A stretch of DNA of 64,000 nucleotides from NCBI RefSeq assembly GCF_013459645.1, contig NZ_CP054861.1, positions 5,522,824-5,586,823 on the forward strand, written 5' to 3'. The notes beneath the pieces were generated by a model, which saw only the letters and a list, made by a program, of their open reading frames with translations, was not told where the DNA came from and ran no database searches. Position 1 is the first letter of the stretch. Each line of letters begins with the position of its first letter. Of the stretch, positions 17,780-27,441 are shown one piece after another. Source of the DNA: Martelella sp. NC20 (GTDB taxonomy: Bacteria > Pseudomonadota > Alphaproteobacteria > Rhizobiales > Rhizobiaceae). A program made the translations under genes and the position numbers.

Positions 17780-18196
17780 ATGCGTGAGCCTGAAAAAGAC
17801 CCGGAACAATGCCGCGTACGCCGGGATGCGGAAATTATGATCAACGAGCGGATCAAGAACAGTCTTGAGGTTTATAGAAATGCTGCTGAACTTCACGAGA
17901 AAGCAAAAACGGCCAGAGCCGATGCTCAAAATGAAATATACAAACTCCAGGCGTTGCAGGCAGCCGCTGCGGCGGCAGGCACAGCCCCTCATCCAGGATT
18001 GCGGACCGGCAGCAGTATAGCGGGAATAGCGCTGGATGTGATGATCACTCGAGCCGAAGAGAAGCTGCGCCTTGGCGATGGTGAGTACATGAAAACCAAA
18101 GCCCAGATGGAGGCCGCCAAACAAGCCCATGCAGATTGGCAAGACCGACTGACCGAGAATGCCAAACAATTGCGTGCATTGAACTGCGTCATTTAA
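17780..18196 (+). CDS. Small hypothetical protein, coiled-coil-like
   Basis: 138 residues, rich in Glu/Lys/Ala/Gln with long heptad-like stretches (about 22-70 and 90-125) and an alanine run ALQAAAAAAG. There is a Gly/Pro break (TAPHPGLRTGSSIAG) in the middle. No signal peptide and no family recognised. Base composition is less GC-rich than its neighbours, which suggests a recently acquired or weakly expressed gene. Confidence 0.5.
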   Translation: MREPEKDPEQCRVRRDAEIMINERIKNSLEVYRNAAELHEKAKTARADAQNEIYKLQALQAAAAAAGTAPHPGLRTGSSIAGIALDVMITRAEEKLRLGDGEYMKTKAQMEAAKQAHADWQDRLTENAKQLRALNCVI

Positions 18197-18290
18197 AGCC
18201 GGGATATCCCCAAAAAGCCGTGACTGCTTCAATTCCGTCGCAAAACGCATTAGACAGGTTCCGACAATTGCAAATCCATGCGAGGCGACG

Positions 18291-19547
18291 ATGAACGTTC
18301 AGACACGGCTTCCCCATCCCATCGATCTGGAAAAACTCGAAAAACTGGCCGAGGTCGCCGTCAAGGTCGGCCTCAACCTTGCCGAGGGGCAGGACCTGGT
18401 GATGACCGCGCCGATCGAGGCGCAGCCGCTGACCCGGCTGATCAGCCGCCATGCCTATCAGGCCGGCGCCGGCGTGGTGACCACGCTGTTTTCCGACCCG
18501 GAGGCGACGCTGGAACGGTTCGAGCACGGCCATGACGCGAGCTTCGACAAGGCCGCGGACTGGCTCTACGAGGGCATGGGCAAGGCGTTCGGCAATGGCG
18601 CGGCGCGGCTTGCGATCGCGGGCGACGATCCGATGCTGCTTGCCGCCCAGGATGCCGACAAGGTTGCCCGCGCCAACCGCGCCATGTCGACCGCCTACAA
18701 GCCGGCGCTGGAGAAGATCGCGGGGTTCGACATCAACTGGAACATCGTCTCCTACCCGACGCTTGCCTGGGCGAGGACGGTATTCCCGCAGGACCCCGAC
18801 GCGATCGCCGTCGCCAAGCTCGCCAAGGCGATCTACGCCGCATCGCGGGTGGACCGGCCCGACCCGGTCGGCGCGTGGCGCAAGCATAACGAGAACCTGC
18901 ATGCCCGTTCCGCCTTTCTCAACGCCAAGCGGTTCTCGGCGCTGCACTACACCGGCCCCGGCACCGATCTGACGATCGGGCTTGCCGATGATCACGAGTG
19001 GCATGGCGGCGCGTCGATGGCCAAGAACGGCATTATCTGCAACCCGAACATCCCGACCGAGGAAGTGTTCACCACGCCGCACCGGCTCAGGGTCGACGGC
19101 CATGTCTCGTCCACCAAGCCGTTGTCCCACCAGGGCACGCTGATCGATGACATCCGCGTCGAATTCAGCGAGGGCCGCATCGTCAAGGCTTCCGCCGCCA
19201 AGGGCGAAGCGGTGCTGAACAAGGTGCTCGACACCGACGAGGGCGCCCGCCGGCTGGGCGAGGTGGCGCTGGTGCCGCATTCCTCGCCGATCTCGGCCAG
19301 CGGCATCCTGTTCTACAACACGCTGTTCGATGAGAACGCCTCGTGCCACATCGCGCTCGGCCAGTGCTATTCGAAATGCTTCCTCAACGGCGACACGCTT
19401 TCGCCCGACGAGATCGCGGCGCGCGGCGGCAATTCATCGCTGATCCATATCGACTGGATGATCGGCTCCGACAGGATCGACATCGACGGGATCGACGCCG
19501 ACGGCAATGCCACGCCGGTGATGCGCGGCGGCGAATGGGCCGAGTAG
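18291..19547 (+). CDS. M29-family aminopeptidase
   Basis: 418 residues, typical length. Metal-binding residues of the M29 fold are recognisable in NIPTEEVFTTPHRLRVDG (about 258-275, containing Glu and His), a Glu in GEVALVPHSSPIS and the end segment SSLIHIDWMIG (about 381-391, His and Asp). The family are cobalt/zinc-activated cytoplasmic aminopeptidases (AmpS/PepS). It reads toward xseA; a palindrome lies between. Confidence 0.88.
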   Translation: MNVQTRLPHPIDLEKLEKLAEVAVKVGLNLAEGQDLVMTAPIEAQPLTRLISRHAYQAGAGVVTTLFSDPEATLERFEHGHDASFDKAADWLYEGMGKAFGNGAARLAIAGDDPMLLAAQDADKVARANRAMSTAYKPALEKIAGFDINWNIVSYPTLAWARTVFPQDPDAIAVAKLAKAIYAASRVDRPDPVGAWRKHNENLHARSAFLNAKRFSALHYTGPGTDLTIGLADDHEWHGGASMAKNGIICNPNIPTEEVFTTPHRLRVDGHVSSTKPLSHQGTLIDDIRVEFSEGRIVKASAAKGEAVLNKVLDTDEGARRLGEVALVPHSSPISASGILFYNTLFDENASCHIALGQCYSKCFLNGDTLSPDEIAARGGNSSLIHIDWMIGSDRIDIDGIDADGNATPVMRGGEWAE

Positions 19548-19574
19548 GCAACACTCCCAAACCTTCCGGACAAT

Positions 19575-19601
19575 AATCTCCCCCCTTGAGGGGAGAGATT
19601 G
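19575..19601. repeat. Solo RIME-type hairpin between convergent genes
   Basis: AATCTCCCCCCTTGAGGGG followed by AGAGATT is the terminal palindrome of the RIME-like elements without the rest of the element. It sits between the M29 aminopeptidase stop and the xseA stop and may act as a bidirectional terminator. Confidence 0.6.
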
Positions 19602-19622
19602 TGGGCGGCAAGGCTGCGGTGA

Positions 19623-21083
19623 CTAAAACAGGCTGCCCTGAGTGGGCGGTTTGGCGGGGATTTTTGGCTTTTTCTTAGGCTTTGGTGCAGGCGGGGCCTC
19701 CGACGGTGTGCCCCCCTCGCCCGTCACCGCCTTTACCCTTCCGTCGGCAAACTCGATCTCGACCGGCGCGCCGGACTGGATTCCAGCCGCGCGCGAGACC
19801 GGGCGGTTGTCCTGATCGCGGATCACCGCAAAGCCGCGCGCCAGCACATTGCGGTAGGACAGCGAGTTCAGCACCCGCTGCTGGCCGGCGATGGCGGCGC
19901 GATGGGTCTTCAGGCCGGCATCGACCGCGGTTGCCGCCCGGCGCGAAAGCACCGCTACCTTTTCACGGTCACGCGCGATCATCATCGTCAGGCGCTGGGG
20001 CGTTGCCGAAAGGCCGGAGGCGCTGCGCTCAAACGCCCGGCGCTTGTTGATGGTATTGAGTTCCAGCGCGCGGGTGCTTCTCAGCGCCGCCTCATCGAAG
20101 CGCCGTCGCGGCAGGGCCAGCAACTGATCGAGCGACGGCAGGCCGCGGACAAGCCCGGTCAGCGTCTGCCGGCGGAAATCCATCACCCGGGAAACGGCGC
20201 TTGCAAGCCGGGCTGCGAGACGGGCCTGATCGGCGACGAGGTCGGCCTTGACCGGCACGGCCCGTTCGGCCGCCCCCGTCGGCGTCGGGGCGCGGTAATC
20301 GGCGGCGTGATCGATCAGCGTCCAGTCGGTCTCGTGGCCGACGGCGGAGATCAGCGGGATCTTGCTTTCGTATGCCGCCCGCACCACCGCCTCGTCATTG
20401 AAGCCCCAGAGATCTTCCAGCGAGCCGCCGCCGCGCGCGACGATCAGCACATCGGGCTGGCGCACGGGAGCGTCGGGGCCGAGGGCGTTGAACCCCCTGA
20501 TGGCGGCGGCGACCGCATCGCCCGAACCATCGCCCTGGACCTTCACCGGCCAGACCACGACATGGACCGGAAAGCGATCGGCAATGCGGTGCAGGATATC
20601 GCGGATCACCGCCCCGGTCGGCGACGTGACCACACCCACGACACGCGGCATGAACGGCAGCTTCTTCTTGGCCGCCTCGTCGAACAGGCCCTCGGCAGCG
20701 AGCTTCCTGCGGCGCTCTTCCAAGAGCGCCATCAGCGCGCCGGCGCCGGCAGGCTCCAGCGCCTCCACCACGATCTGGTATTTCGAAGCGCCGGGGAAGG
20801 TGGTGACCTTGCCGGTGACGATCACTTCCATGCCCTCTTCCGGCTTGATCTTCAGCCCGGAAAATACGCCGCGCCAGATGACGGCATCGATCCGGGCGCG
20901 CTCGTCCTTGATCGAAAAATAGGCGTGACCCGAGGAATGTGGTCCGCGGTAGCCGGAGATTTCGCCGCGCAGGCGAATCCGTTCGAACCGGTCCTCGACC
21001 GTGCGTTTGATCGATCCGGAAAGCTCCGAAACGGTAAATTCCGTCAGGTTTGTCGCCGATTCGGCGTCGAAGGGATTGCTCAT
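19623..21083 (-). CDS. xseA: Exodeoxyribonuclease VII large subunit
   Basis: 486 residues from the ATG at 21083 (MSNPFDAES); the upstream frame part is discarded. An N-terminal OB-fold (about 15-110, with [23 protein letters not shown]) is followed by the nuclease core with [15 protein letters not shown] (about 148-162), [17 protein letters not shown] (about 214-230) and [10 protein letters not shown] (about 243-252). It degrades single-stranded DNA together with XseB. The C-terminus is a Pro/Lys-rich tail ([17 protein letters not shown]). No xseB in this window. Confidence 0.95.
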   Translation of the reverse strand: MSNPFDAESATNLTEFTVSELSGSIKRTVEDRFERIRLRGEISGYRGPHSSGHAYFSIKDERARIDAVIWRGVFSGLKIKPEEGMEVIVTGKVTTFPGASKYQIVVEALEPAGAGALMALLEERRRKLAAEGLFDEAAKKKLPFMPRVVGVVTSPTGAVIRDILHRIADRFPVHVVVWPVKVQGDGSGDAVAAAIRGFNALGPDAPVRQPDVLIVARGGGSLEDLWGFNDEAVVRAAYESKIPLISAVGHETDWTLIDHAADYRAPTPTGAAERAVPVKADLVADQARLAARLASAVSRVMDFRRQTLTGLVRGLPSLDQLLALPRRRFDEAALRSTRALELNTINKRRAFERSASGLSATPQRLTMMIARDREKVAVLSRRAATAVDAGLKTHRAAIAGQQRVLNSLSYRNVLARGFAVIRDQDNRPVSRAAGIQSGAPVEIEFADGRVKAVTGEGGTPSEAPPAPKPKKKPKIPAKPPTQGSLF

Positions 21084-21207
21084 GGCTTTCAGTCTACCCG
21101 ATCCGCGTTTCCGTTGCACAATCGAACCTGTTTTCTCCCCGCAAATCCCCGCGGCGCGCGCGGCCCGCAGAATTAGGGCCGGTCAACGCAAGCCAAGGAG
21201 ACGCGTC

Positions 21208-21471
21208 ATGACAGACAGATTTGCATCCCGCCACGCAACGCTCACCAGCCCGGCCTATGACGGGTTCCCGATCACCACCGACGACGCCGAACCGGTGCTG
21301 GAGGTTACTCGCGCACTCTATGTCGGGATCGCCGGAGATCTTACCGCGACCTTCGCCTCCGGCGAGACCGTTACCTTCCAGAACGTGTCCGCGGGCACGA
21401 TCCTGCCCATCCGCGTCAGCCATGTCCTGGCCACCGGCACCACGGCAGATGCGCTGGTGGGACTGATATGA
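21208..21471 (+). CDS. Spike base protein of the RCAP_rcc01079 (GhsA-like) family
   Basis: 87 residues, starting at an ATG preceded by AAGGAG. The protein matches the NCBI 'spike base protein, RCAP_Rcc01079 family': an opening DRFASRHATLTSPAYDGFPIT, then DAEPVLEVTRALYVG, a strand ATFASGETVTFQNVSAGTILP and RVSHVLATGTTADALVGL. In Rhodobacter capsulatus the rcc01079/rcc01080 pair (ghsA, ghsB) builds the head spikes of the gene transfer agent and is located away from the main GTA cluster. Overlaps the next gene by ATGA. Confidence 0.75.
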   Translation: MTDRFASRHATLTSPAYDGFPITTDDAEPVLEVTRALYVGIAGDLTATFASGETVTFQNVSAGTILPIRVSHVLATGTTADALVGLI

Positions 21472-22826
21472 GACTGGGCGTCTCCATCGCGGCCAGCGGC
21501 GGCAGGCAACCGACGCCATTCTGGAGCGCCCCCGTCTATCTGGCGACCGCCGCGGATGGCAGCAACCAGCACGGCCCGGCCGCCATCCTCGACCTCCGTC
21601 AGGACCGTTTTGCCCTGTCGGGGGTGCCGGCAGGGGATGTCCCCCTGGCCTCGACGGCGGCGCTCACGGCTCTGTCGGCAAGGCAGCTCACGGATATTCT
21701 GGGCTTCACCCGCGCAGGCTCCGCCACCTATATCGATGCCGATGGCCTGCTCCAGCTGGCTGCGGCCGATCAGCCGCGCTTCGATTACACCCATGGGCGG
21801 CGTCAGTTGTTGCTGGAGGGGCCCGCGACGAATTTGCTGACCTATTCGAATGATTTGACCAATGCCGCATGGCTGAAGACCCGGGTCTCGGCTGCGAAGG
21901 CCGAGACCGGCCCATCCGGCGCACCCGATGATGCTTGCGCCATTGTCGCAGCCCCGGAGGCGGGAAGCCATTACATCTATCGGCCGGTCACATTTTCCGC
22001 CCAGCCCTACACCCTGACGCTGCGCGTGAAATACGCAGGCCATCGATGGTTTTACGTCCGCCTCTACGACGGATCGAACCTTCCTCTGGCCTCTTTCGAT
22101 CTTCTCAACGGCGTAGCCGGGAACACGTCCGGGGCGGTTGCCCGCACGATGACGGCGGACGAAAACGGGTTCTACAAGATCACCGTGACCGCGACGATGA
22201 CGGCCGGGACCGGCAATGTGCTCTTAGGCCTGAACGCGACGGACGCAGCCGGCATTGACGGCTGGACGCCGACCGGGGCGGAAAAAATCATCGTCTACGG
22301 AACCCAGCTGGAGGCTGGCTCCCATTCCACCTCCTACATTCCGACCAATGGAACAACCGTCACCCGACCCGCCGACAGGGCGCAATTGGCGGAGCCCGTT
22401 GCCGCACTGCTGCGGCGCGAGGAGGCGAGTGTGCTGGTGCAGGGCGAAGGAATTTCCGGCTCATCGCCATTTACCGGCGGCAGGCTATTGAGCGGGCCAG
22501 ACGGATCAGACGCAGTTTACCTACTGAACACACTCGGCACATCGATCAATGCCGCATCCCCAGTTATGGAACTCGCGACAGTAGCAGCGCCTTTGCCTGG
22601 CTTCGGGATCGCGGCGGGCTGGGACGGCTCCACTTTGAGTGGGAGTTACAACGCAGGAGCCGTGCAGAGCAGGTCCGGTATGCAAGAGGCGGTTTTGTCG
22701 ACCGCGTATCTTGGGCGCAACGAAACGGCCATTGCCTTCGCGGCCGGCTGGTATGACCAACTCATGATCTGGCCGTTCCGGATGACGGACGCCGATCTTC
22801 AGGCAAAGGCGGTGGCTTATGCATGA
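21468..22826 (+). CDS. Phage head-spike/fibre-type carbohydrate-binding protein (GhsB-like position)
   Basis: 452 residues. The N-terminal ~125 residues form an Ala/Thr-rich attachment region with FTRAGSATYIDADG; the core has LLLEGPATNLLTYSNDLTNAAW (about 117-138), a signature of phage tail/head-spike fibre proteins, followed by beta-rich carbohydrate-binding-like sequence to about residue 305 and a LamG/concanavalin-like C-terminal half (DQLMIWPFRMTDADLQ). Probably the fibre of a virion spike that binds surface polysaccharide. It overlaps both neighbours (ATGA and 8 bp). Confidence 0.72.
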   Translation: MRLGVSIAASGGRQPTPFWSAPVYLATAADGSNQHGPAAILDLRQDRFALSGVPAGDVPLASTAALTALSARQLTDILGFTRAGSATYIDADGLLQLAAADQPRFDYTHGRRQLLLEGPATNLLTYSNDLTNAAWLKTRVSAAKAETGPSGAPDDACAIVAAPEAGSHYIYRPVTFSAQPYTLTLRVKYAGHRWFYVRLYDGSNLPLASFDLLNGVAGNTSGAVARTMTADENGFYKITVTATMTAGTGNVLLGLNATDAAGIDGWTPTGAEKIIVYGTQLEAGSHSTSYIPTNGTTVTRPADRAQLAEPVAALLRREEASVLVQGEGISGSSPFTGGRLLSGPDGSDAVYLLNTLGTSINAASPVMELATVAAPLPGFGIAAGWDGSTLSGSYNAGAVQSRSGMQEAVLSTAYLGRNETAIAFAAGWYDQLMIWPFRMTDADLQAKAVAYA

Positions 22827-23154
22827 TGCTTTTCTGAAATTCACCGATCACGCTGAAGCGCTCGCCGCATTCGAGGCTCTCGGCCTCCAGCTCGATGCAC
22901 TCGCCTATCACGACACGGACCTTCCGGCAGGCATGCTGATCGTCAAGGCGGTGGGTTCTGCCTGTGACGGCCTGGTCCATGGGCCGACCGGCGAAAGCGA
23001 AACCGATGCCGAGGGCTTCGAGTATCCGGTGACGGCGGCCGTGCCGGGCTTCCACGTCAATATCCGGCTTGCCGATGGCGCGGAACTTCCCGAGGCGCTG
23101 TCGGCCTTCCTGGTCGCGCCGCAGCCGGAAACGCCGAGTGAACGGTTCGCATAG
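22819..23154 (+). CDS. Small protein of unknown function, third gene of the spike cassette
   Basis: 111 residues, acidic, starting within the last 8 bases of the fibre gene. No signal peptide or membrane helix; the pattern (FLKFTDHAEALAAFEALG, then VPGFHVNIRLADG) suggests a small alpha/beta domain. Position and tight overlap argue for a function with the spike proteins, as chaperone, adaptor or extra subunit. I do not recognise the family. Confidence 0.6.
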   Translation: MHDAFLKFTDHAEALAAFEALGLQLDALAYHDTDLPAGMLIVKAVGSACDGLVHGPTGESETDAEGFEYPVTAAVPGFHVNIRLADGAELPEALSAFLVAPQPETPSERFA

Positions 23155-23164
23155 TAGGCAAGTG

Positions 23165-23186
23165 GCCATGGCCTCACGGCCATGGC
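23165..23186. terminator. Hairpin between convergent genes
   Basis: GCCATGGCC-TCAC-GGCCATGGC, a perfect nine-bp stem between the spike-cassette end and the stop of the oxidoreductase gene. No T tract, so termination is only presumed. Confidence 0.4.
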
Positions 23187-23209
23187 GCGGCGGACGGATG
23201 CGCTGAAGC

Positions 23210-24199
23210 TCAGACCTCCGTCCAGCCGCCATCGGCATTGCCGGCCCGGTAGACGGCATCGATGAAACGCTGGTTGCGCACCGAATCCTCAAGCGTGAAC
23301 ACCGCCTCGTCCGCGCCCATTGCCGCCTTCGCAAAGGCCTCGACCTCGCATACATATTGCCGGCTGTCCTGGAAGCGGAAGGCCCGGGTTTCGCTGTGGT
23401 TGCGGTTGGAGAGCAGCACGGTTTCCTCGCCCCAGCGGTCGGCATTGAACGGCGATACCACCTCTATCAGGCCCTCCGTTCCGTGAAAGGCCATGGATTG
23501 GCGATTGGCGAGCTGGGTGGAGATGTAGAAGCTCAGTTCAAAGCCCGGAAATTCCGCCCGCACCGAGGCATAGATATCCGTGCCGAACTTTTCGTCATAG
23601 CGCACTGTGGCCTGAACGCGCGCAGGCTCCCGGCCCGTGGCAAAGCGGGTGGTGACCGTCGGATAGACGCCGATATCGGGCAGACCGCCGCCGCCGAGTT
23701 CGGGAATGTTGCGCATATTGGTCTCATCGCGCAGGAAATAGGTGAAAGCGCCCTGCACATGGACGAGTTCGCCGATCGCGCCTTCCGCAAGCAGCGCCCG
23801 GACCTTGCGCCACACCGGCGTATAGGTGACCATATAGGCCTCGCTGACCAGCACCTTGTTGCGGTCACGCGCGGCGATCACGGGCGCGATGTCGTCCGCC
23901 TTCAGCGCCAGCGGCTTTTCCACCAGAACATGCTTTCCCGCATCCGCCGCCTTGATCGCCCATTCGACGTGCTGGGAGGTCGGCAGCGGGATATAGACGG
24001 CGTCGATCACGTCGCTTGCCAGCATCTCCTCATAGGAACCGAAGGCGTGGGGCGCGCCGAAGCGCTCGGCCATTGCTCGCGCACGGCCGATATCGCGGCT
24101 CGCGATGGCCGCAAGCACACAGTTTTCCGCATCGACAATTGCCGGCACGACCAGTTCGCGGCCGATCTTGGCCGTCGACATAATTCCAAAACGCAACAT
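23210..24199 (-). CDS. Gfo/Idh/MocA-family oxidoreductase
   Basis: 329 residues. N-terminal Rossmann fold ([18 protein letters not shown]) and the EKP motif (94-96, in [10 protein letters not shown]) that carries the catalytic lysine; the C-terminal beta-sheet domain starts near residue 125. Members oxidise or reduce sugars and sugar derivatives with NAD(P)H, and the substrate is not deducible here. It is divergent from the aldo/keto reductase gene. Confidence 0.88.
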   Translation of the reverse strand: MLRFGIMSTAKIGRELVVPAIVDAENCVLAAIASRDIGRARAMAERFGAPHAFGSYEEMLASDVIDAVYIPLPTSQHVEWAIKAADAGKHVLVEKPLALKADDIAPVIAARDRNKVLVSEAYMVTYTPVWRKVRALLAEGAIGELVHVQGAFTYFLRDETNMRNIPELGGGGLPDIGVYPTVTTRFATGREPARVQATVRYDEKFGTDIYASVRAEFPGFELSFYISTQLANRQSMAFHGTEGLIEVVSPFNADRWGEETVLLSNRNHSETRAFRFQDSRQYVCEVEAFAKAAMGADEAVFTLEDSVRNQRFIDAVYRAGNADGGWTEV

Positions 24200-24338
24200 C
24201 GGGTCTCCTCACCTTTTTCGCGGGCCAGCATAAAAACCGGACGCGACCAGCGCAAGCGTTGCATCGCGGCGATTGCAAAGCATAGACTGGGCGCTATCTA
24301 GAATGCTGCACCGCCTTTTAACCATGCCGGAGGAAATC

Positions 24339-25289
24339 ATGCATAAACGAATTCTGGGCCGCACCGATATCGCCATTGGGCCGGTTGTGTTCGGGGGCAA
24401 TGTTTTCGGATGGACGGCGGACGAGCAGACCTCGTTTGCCCTGCTCGACCGCTTCGTCGATGCCGGCTTCAACGCTATCGATACGGCGGACGTCTACTCG
24501 AAATGGGTGGATGGCAACCAGGGTGGAGAGTCCGAAACCATCATCGGCAACTGGCTGAAGCGCGGCGGCGTCAGGCGCGAGGACGTGGTGATCATCACCA
24601 AGGTCGGCTCCGAAATGGCGCCGGACAGGAAGGGGCTCGGCGAGGGCTGGATCACTCAAGCCGTGGAGGAATCGCTGAAGCGACTCGGGACCGACTATAT
24701 CGACGTCTATCTGGCCCACTGGCCGGATGAAAACACGCCCTATGACGAGACCATCGGCGCTTTCACCCGACTACGGGAACAGGGCAAGGTCCGCGCGATC
24801 GGCGCTTCAAATCTCGATGCCGGGCAGCTTGGCGAGGCGCTGGCAGTGGCCGCGCATACCGGGCGGGCGGGCTATGACGTACTCCAGCCGGAATATAATC
24901 TCTACGCCCGCGCAGCCTTCGAGGGCGCGCTTGCCGACCTATGCGTCGAGCACGATATCGGCGTCATCACCTATTTCAGCCTCGCCTCCGGCTTCCTCAC
25001 CGGAAAATACAAATCGGCCGATGAGACGGAGGGGACCGCGCGCGGCGGCGGGGTCGCCAAATATTTCGACGACCGCGGCCGCCGGATTTTGAAGGCGCTG
25101 GAACAGGTCAGCACCGAAACCGGCGAGCATCCGGCCTCGATCGCGCTTGCCTGGCTGATGACACGACGCGGCGTCACCGCGCCGATCGCCAGTGCCTCGA
25201 AGCTGGAACAGATGGAGAGCCTGATCCGGGCGCCTCAACTCGAACTTTCCGGCGAGCATCTGCAGATCCTTCAGGAGGCGGGCGAGTGA
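24339..25289 (+). CDS. Aldo/keto reductase
   Basis: 316 residues from the ATG at 24339 (GGAGGAAA just upstream). The catalytic tetrad is visible: Asp48, Tyr53, Lys88, His127. TIM-barrel segments continue to SGFLTGKYKSADE and the C-terminal ASKLEQMESL NADPH-binding region. It reduces aldehydes or sugars with NADPH. It ends in a GTGA overlap with the next gene, so the two are cotranscribed. Confidence 0.9.
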   Translation: MHKRILGRTDIAIGPVVFGGNVFGWTADEQTSFALLDRFVDAGFNAIDTADVYSKWVDGNQGGESETIIGNWLKRGGVRREDVVIITKVGSEMAPDRKGLGEGWITQAVEESLKRLGTDYIDVYLAHWPDENTPYDETIGAFTRLREQGKVRAIGASNLDAGQLGEALAVAAHTGRAGYDVLQPEYNLYARAAFEGALADLCVEHDIGVITYFSLASGFLTGKYKSADETEGTARGGGVAKYFDDRGRRILKALEQVSTETGEHPASIALAWLMTRRGVTAPIASASKLEQMESLIRAPQLELSGEHLQILQEAGE

Positions 25290-25738
25290 CCGCCGCCGTG
25301 ATCCGCTCGGCCGCACCCACCGACAAGGCCGCATGGCTGACGCTCTGGCAGGGCTATCTGGCGTTTTATGGCACTGAGCTGGACGAGGCGGTGACCGCGA
25401 TGACCTGGAGCCGGATCATTGATCCGACAAGCCCGGTCTTCACCCGTCTTGCGGTTGTCGATGGCGTGATCGCGGGCTTTGCGACCTGCATCCTGCATCC
25501 GCGCACATGGGCGGTGGAGCCGGCCTGCTATCTGGAAGACCTGTTCGTCGACCCCGCAAGCCGGGGCAGCGGCGTCGGCCGCGCGCTGATCGATGACCTG
25601 ATCGCGACCGGCCGCCGCGATGGCTGGACCAATCTCTACTGGCACACCAATGACGACAACGCCACGGCGCGCCGGCTCTACGACAGTTACGACAAGGCCG
25701 ACGGCTTCGTCCGCTACCGGCTGCCGCTGCGAAAATGA
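25286..25738 (+). CDS. GNAT-family N-acetyltransferase
   Basis: 150 residues beginning at a GTG that overlaps the aldo/keto reductase stop. The acetyl-CoA binding segment LFVDPASRGSGVGRALIDDLI (about 88-108) and YWHTNDDNATARRLYDSY (about 116-133) are standard GNAT. The acceptor substrate is unknown. Confidence 0.85.
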   Translation: MTAAVIRSAAPTDKAAWLTLWQGYLAFYGTELDEAVTAMTWSRIIDPTSPVFTRLAVVDGVIAGFATCILHPRTWAVEPACYLEDLFVDPASRGSGVGRALIDDLIATGRRDGWTNLYWHTNDDNATARRLYDSYDKADGFVRYRLPLRK

Positions 25739-25750
25739 CGGCCGAGGCCG

Positions 25751-26380
25751 CTATTTCGTGCCGTACATCCGGTCGCCGGCGTCACCCAGGCCGGGGACGA
25801 TATAGCCCTTTTCGTTGAGATGGCTGTCGATCGCCGCGGTGTAGACCGCGACATCGGGGTGCGCCTTGCGGAAATTCTCGATGCCCTCGGGGGCGGCCAG
25901 CAGGCAGAGGAAGCGGATATTGGTGACGCCGCGCTCCTTCAGCCGGTCGACGGCGGCGATCGAGGAGTTGCCGGTCGCCAGCATCGGATCGACGACGATC
26001 ACCAGACGCTCGCCGATATCCTCCGGCGCCTTGAAGAAATATTCGATCGCCTCCAGCGTTTCATGATCGCGATAGACGCCGATATGGGAGACGCGGGCAG
26101 ACGGCACCAGATCGAGCATGCCTTCCAAGAGACCGTTGCCGGCGCGCAGGATCGAGGCGAACACCAGCTTCTTGCCTTCCAGCACCGGCGCTTCCATCGT
26201 CGTCATCGGCGTCTCGATGGTTTCCATGGTCAGTTCGAGATCGCGGGTCACCTCGTAGCACAGCAGCGTCGAAATCTCCCGGAGCAGACGCCGGAAGCTC
26301 GCCGTCGAGGTTTCCTTCTGCCGCATCTTGGTCAGCTTGTGCTGAACCAGGGGGTGATTGATGACCGTTACGCCGTCCAT
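25751..26380 (-). CDS. upp: Uracil phosphoribosyltransferase
   Basis: 209 residues, standard length. The PRPP-binding loop is [19 protein letters not shown] (about 128-146) and the uracil-binding end is [17 protein letters not shown]. It makes UMP from uracil and PRPP in pyrimidine salvage. The start follows a weak spacing of GGAAGACACC. Next to the purine salvage genes add and deoB on the same strand. Confidence 0.97.
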   Translation of the reverse strand: MDGVTVINHPLVQHKLTKMRQKETSTASFRRLLREISTLLCYEVTRDLELTMETIETPMTTMEAPVLEGKKLVFASILRAGNGLLEGMLDLVPSARVSHIGVYRDHETLEAIEYFFKAPEDIGERLVIVVDPMLATGNSSIAAVDRLKERGVTNIRFLCLLAAPEGIENFRKAHPDVAVYTAAIDSHLNEKGYIVPGLGDAGDRMYGTK

Positions 26381-26478
26381 GGTGTCTTCCCGTCCTTTAT
26401 GCAGTGAAGCTGTTTATGGCGCAAAAGGCTTGCGCCCGGCAAGCATCGCGCCAACGAAAGCGTCCGGTTTTCACTGTT

Positions 26479-27441
26479 TCAGCCCGAAAGCCGCGTAAGC
26501 AGCCGTTTGCGGGTCGGTTCATCGACGAAGGCGGCCTCGATCGCCGTCCGCGTCATCGTGTCGATTTCTTGCCGCGAAAACCCCATCTCGTCGCGGGCAG
26601 CTTCGTATTCGCGGGCAAGCGAGGTGTGGAAGAACGGCGGGTCATCGGAATTGAGCGTGACTTTCACCCCCGCATCGAACAGCCGGCGCAGCGGATGGGC
26701 CGCCAGATCCGGATAGACGGAAAGCGCGATATTCGAGCCCGGACAGACTTCCAACACCACGCCCTCATCGGCAAGCCGGCGCACCAGATCCGGTTCCTCG
26801 ATGGCCCTGACGCCATGGCCTATCCTGTCGGGCCGGACGCAATCGAGCGCATCGCGCACCGAAAACGCGCCGCAGACCTCGCCCGCATGAATGGTGATGC
26901 CGAGCCCGCCATCGCGCGCGATATCGAAGGCGCGGGCGAAATCGGCAACCCGGCCCATGCGCTCGTCGCCGGCCATGTTGAAACCGGTCAGCAGCGGAAA
27001 ATCGCAGGAAACGGCATAGCGCGCGGCTCCCTCCACCTGCTCCGGCCCCATATGGCGCTCGCCGATCATGACCATGCGCGCCTCGATGCCGGTCTTTTCG
27101 CGCGCGGCCTCGATGCCGGCGGTGATCGCCCGCATGTAGCCATCCTTCGACAGGCCGGCGGACAGGCCCTGTTCCGGGGATACGAACAGCTCGGCATAGA
27201 TCGTGTTCGCCGTGGCCAGTTCGCTCAGATAGGCTTCGGCAAGGGCCGCGAAATCCTCCTCCGAGCGGAACACGTTCGCGATTGCCGCATAGCAGGCGAT
27301 GAAACTCGAAAAATCGTGCCAGACATAGCGTCCGCCGCTCAGATGGCGGGAAAGGTCGATGCCGTATTTTTCGGCAAGCCTGCCCGCCAGCGCCGGCGGC
27401 GTTGCCCCTTCGATATGACAATGAAGTTCGGCCTTGATCAC
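26479..27441 (-). CDS. add: Adenosine deaminase
   Basis: 320 residues. Zinc and catalytic residues are in the expected order: HCHIEG (7-12) at the N-terminus, [10 protein letters not shown], and near the C-terminus the [10 protein letters not shown] segment with the catalytic Asp pair. It converts adenosine or deoxyadenosine to inosine in purine salvage. The stop of deoB overlaps the start of this gene by 4 bp. Confidence 0.94.
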   Translation of the reverse strand: MIKAELHCHIEGATPPALAGRLAEKYGIDLSRHLSGGRYVWHDFSSFIACYAAIANVFRSEEDFAALAEAYLSELATANTIYAELFVSPEQGLSAGLSKDGYMRAITAGIEAAREKTGIEARMVMIGERHMGPEQVEGAARYAVSCDFPLLTGFNMAGDERMGRVADFARAFDIARDGGLGITIHAGEVCGAFSVRDALDCVRPDRIGHGVRAIEEPDLVRRLADEGVVLEVCPGSNIALSVYPDLAAHPLRRLFDAGVKVTLNSDDPPFFHTSLAREYEAARDEMGFSRQEIDTMTRTAIEAAFVDEPTRKRLLTRLSG

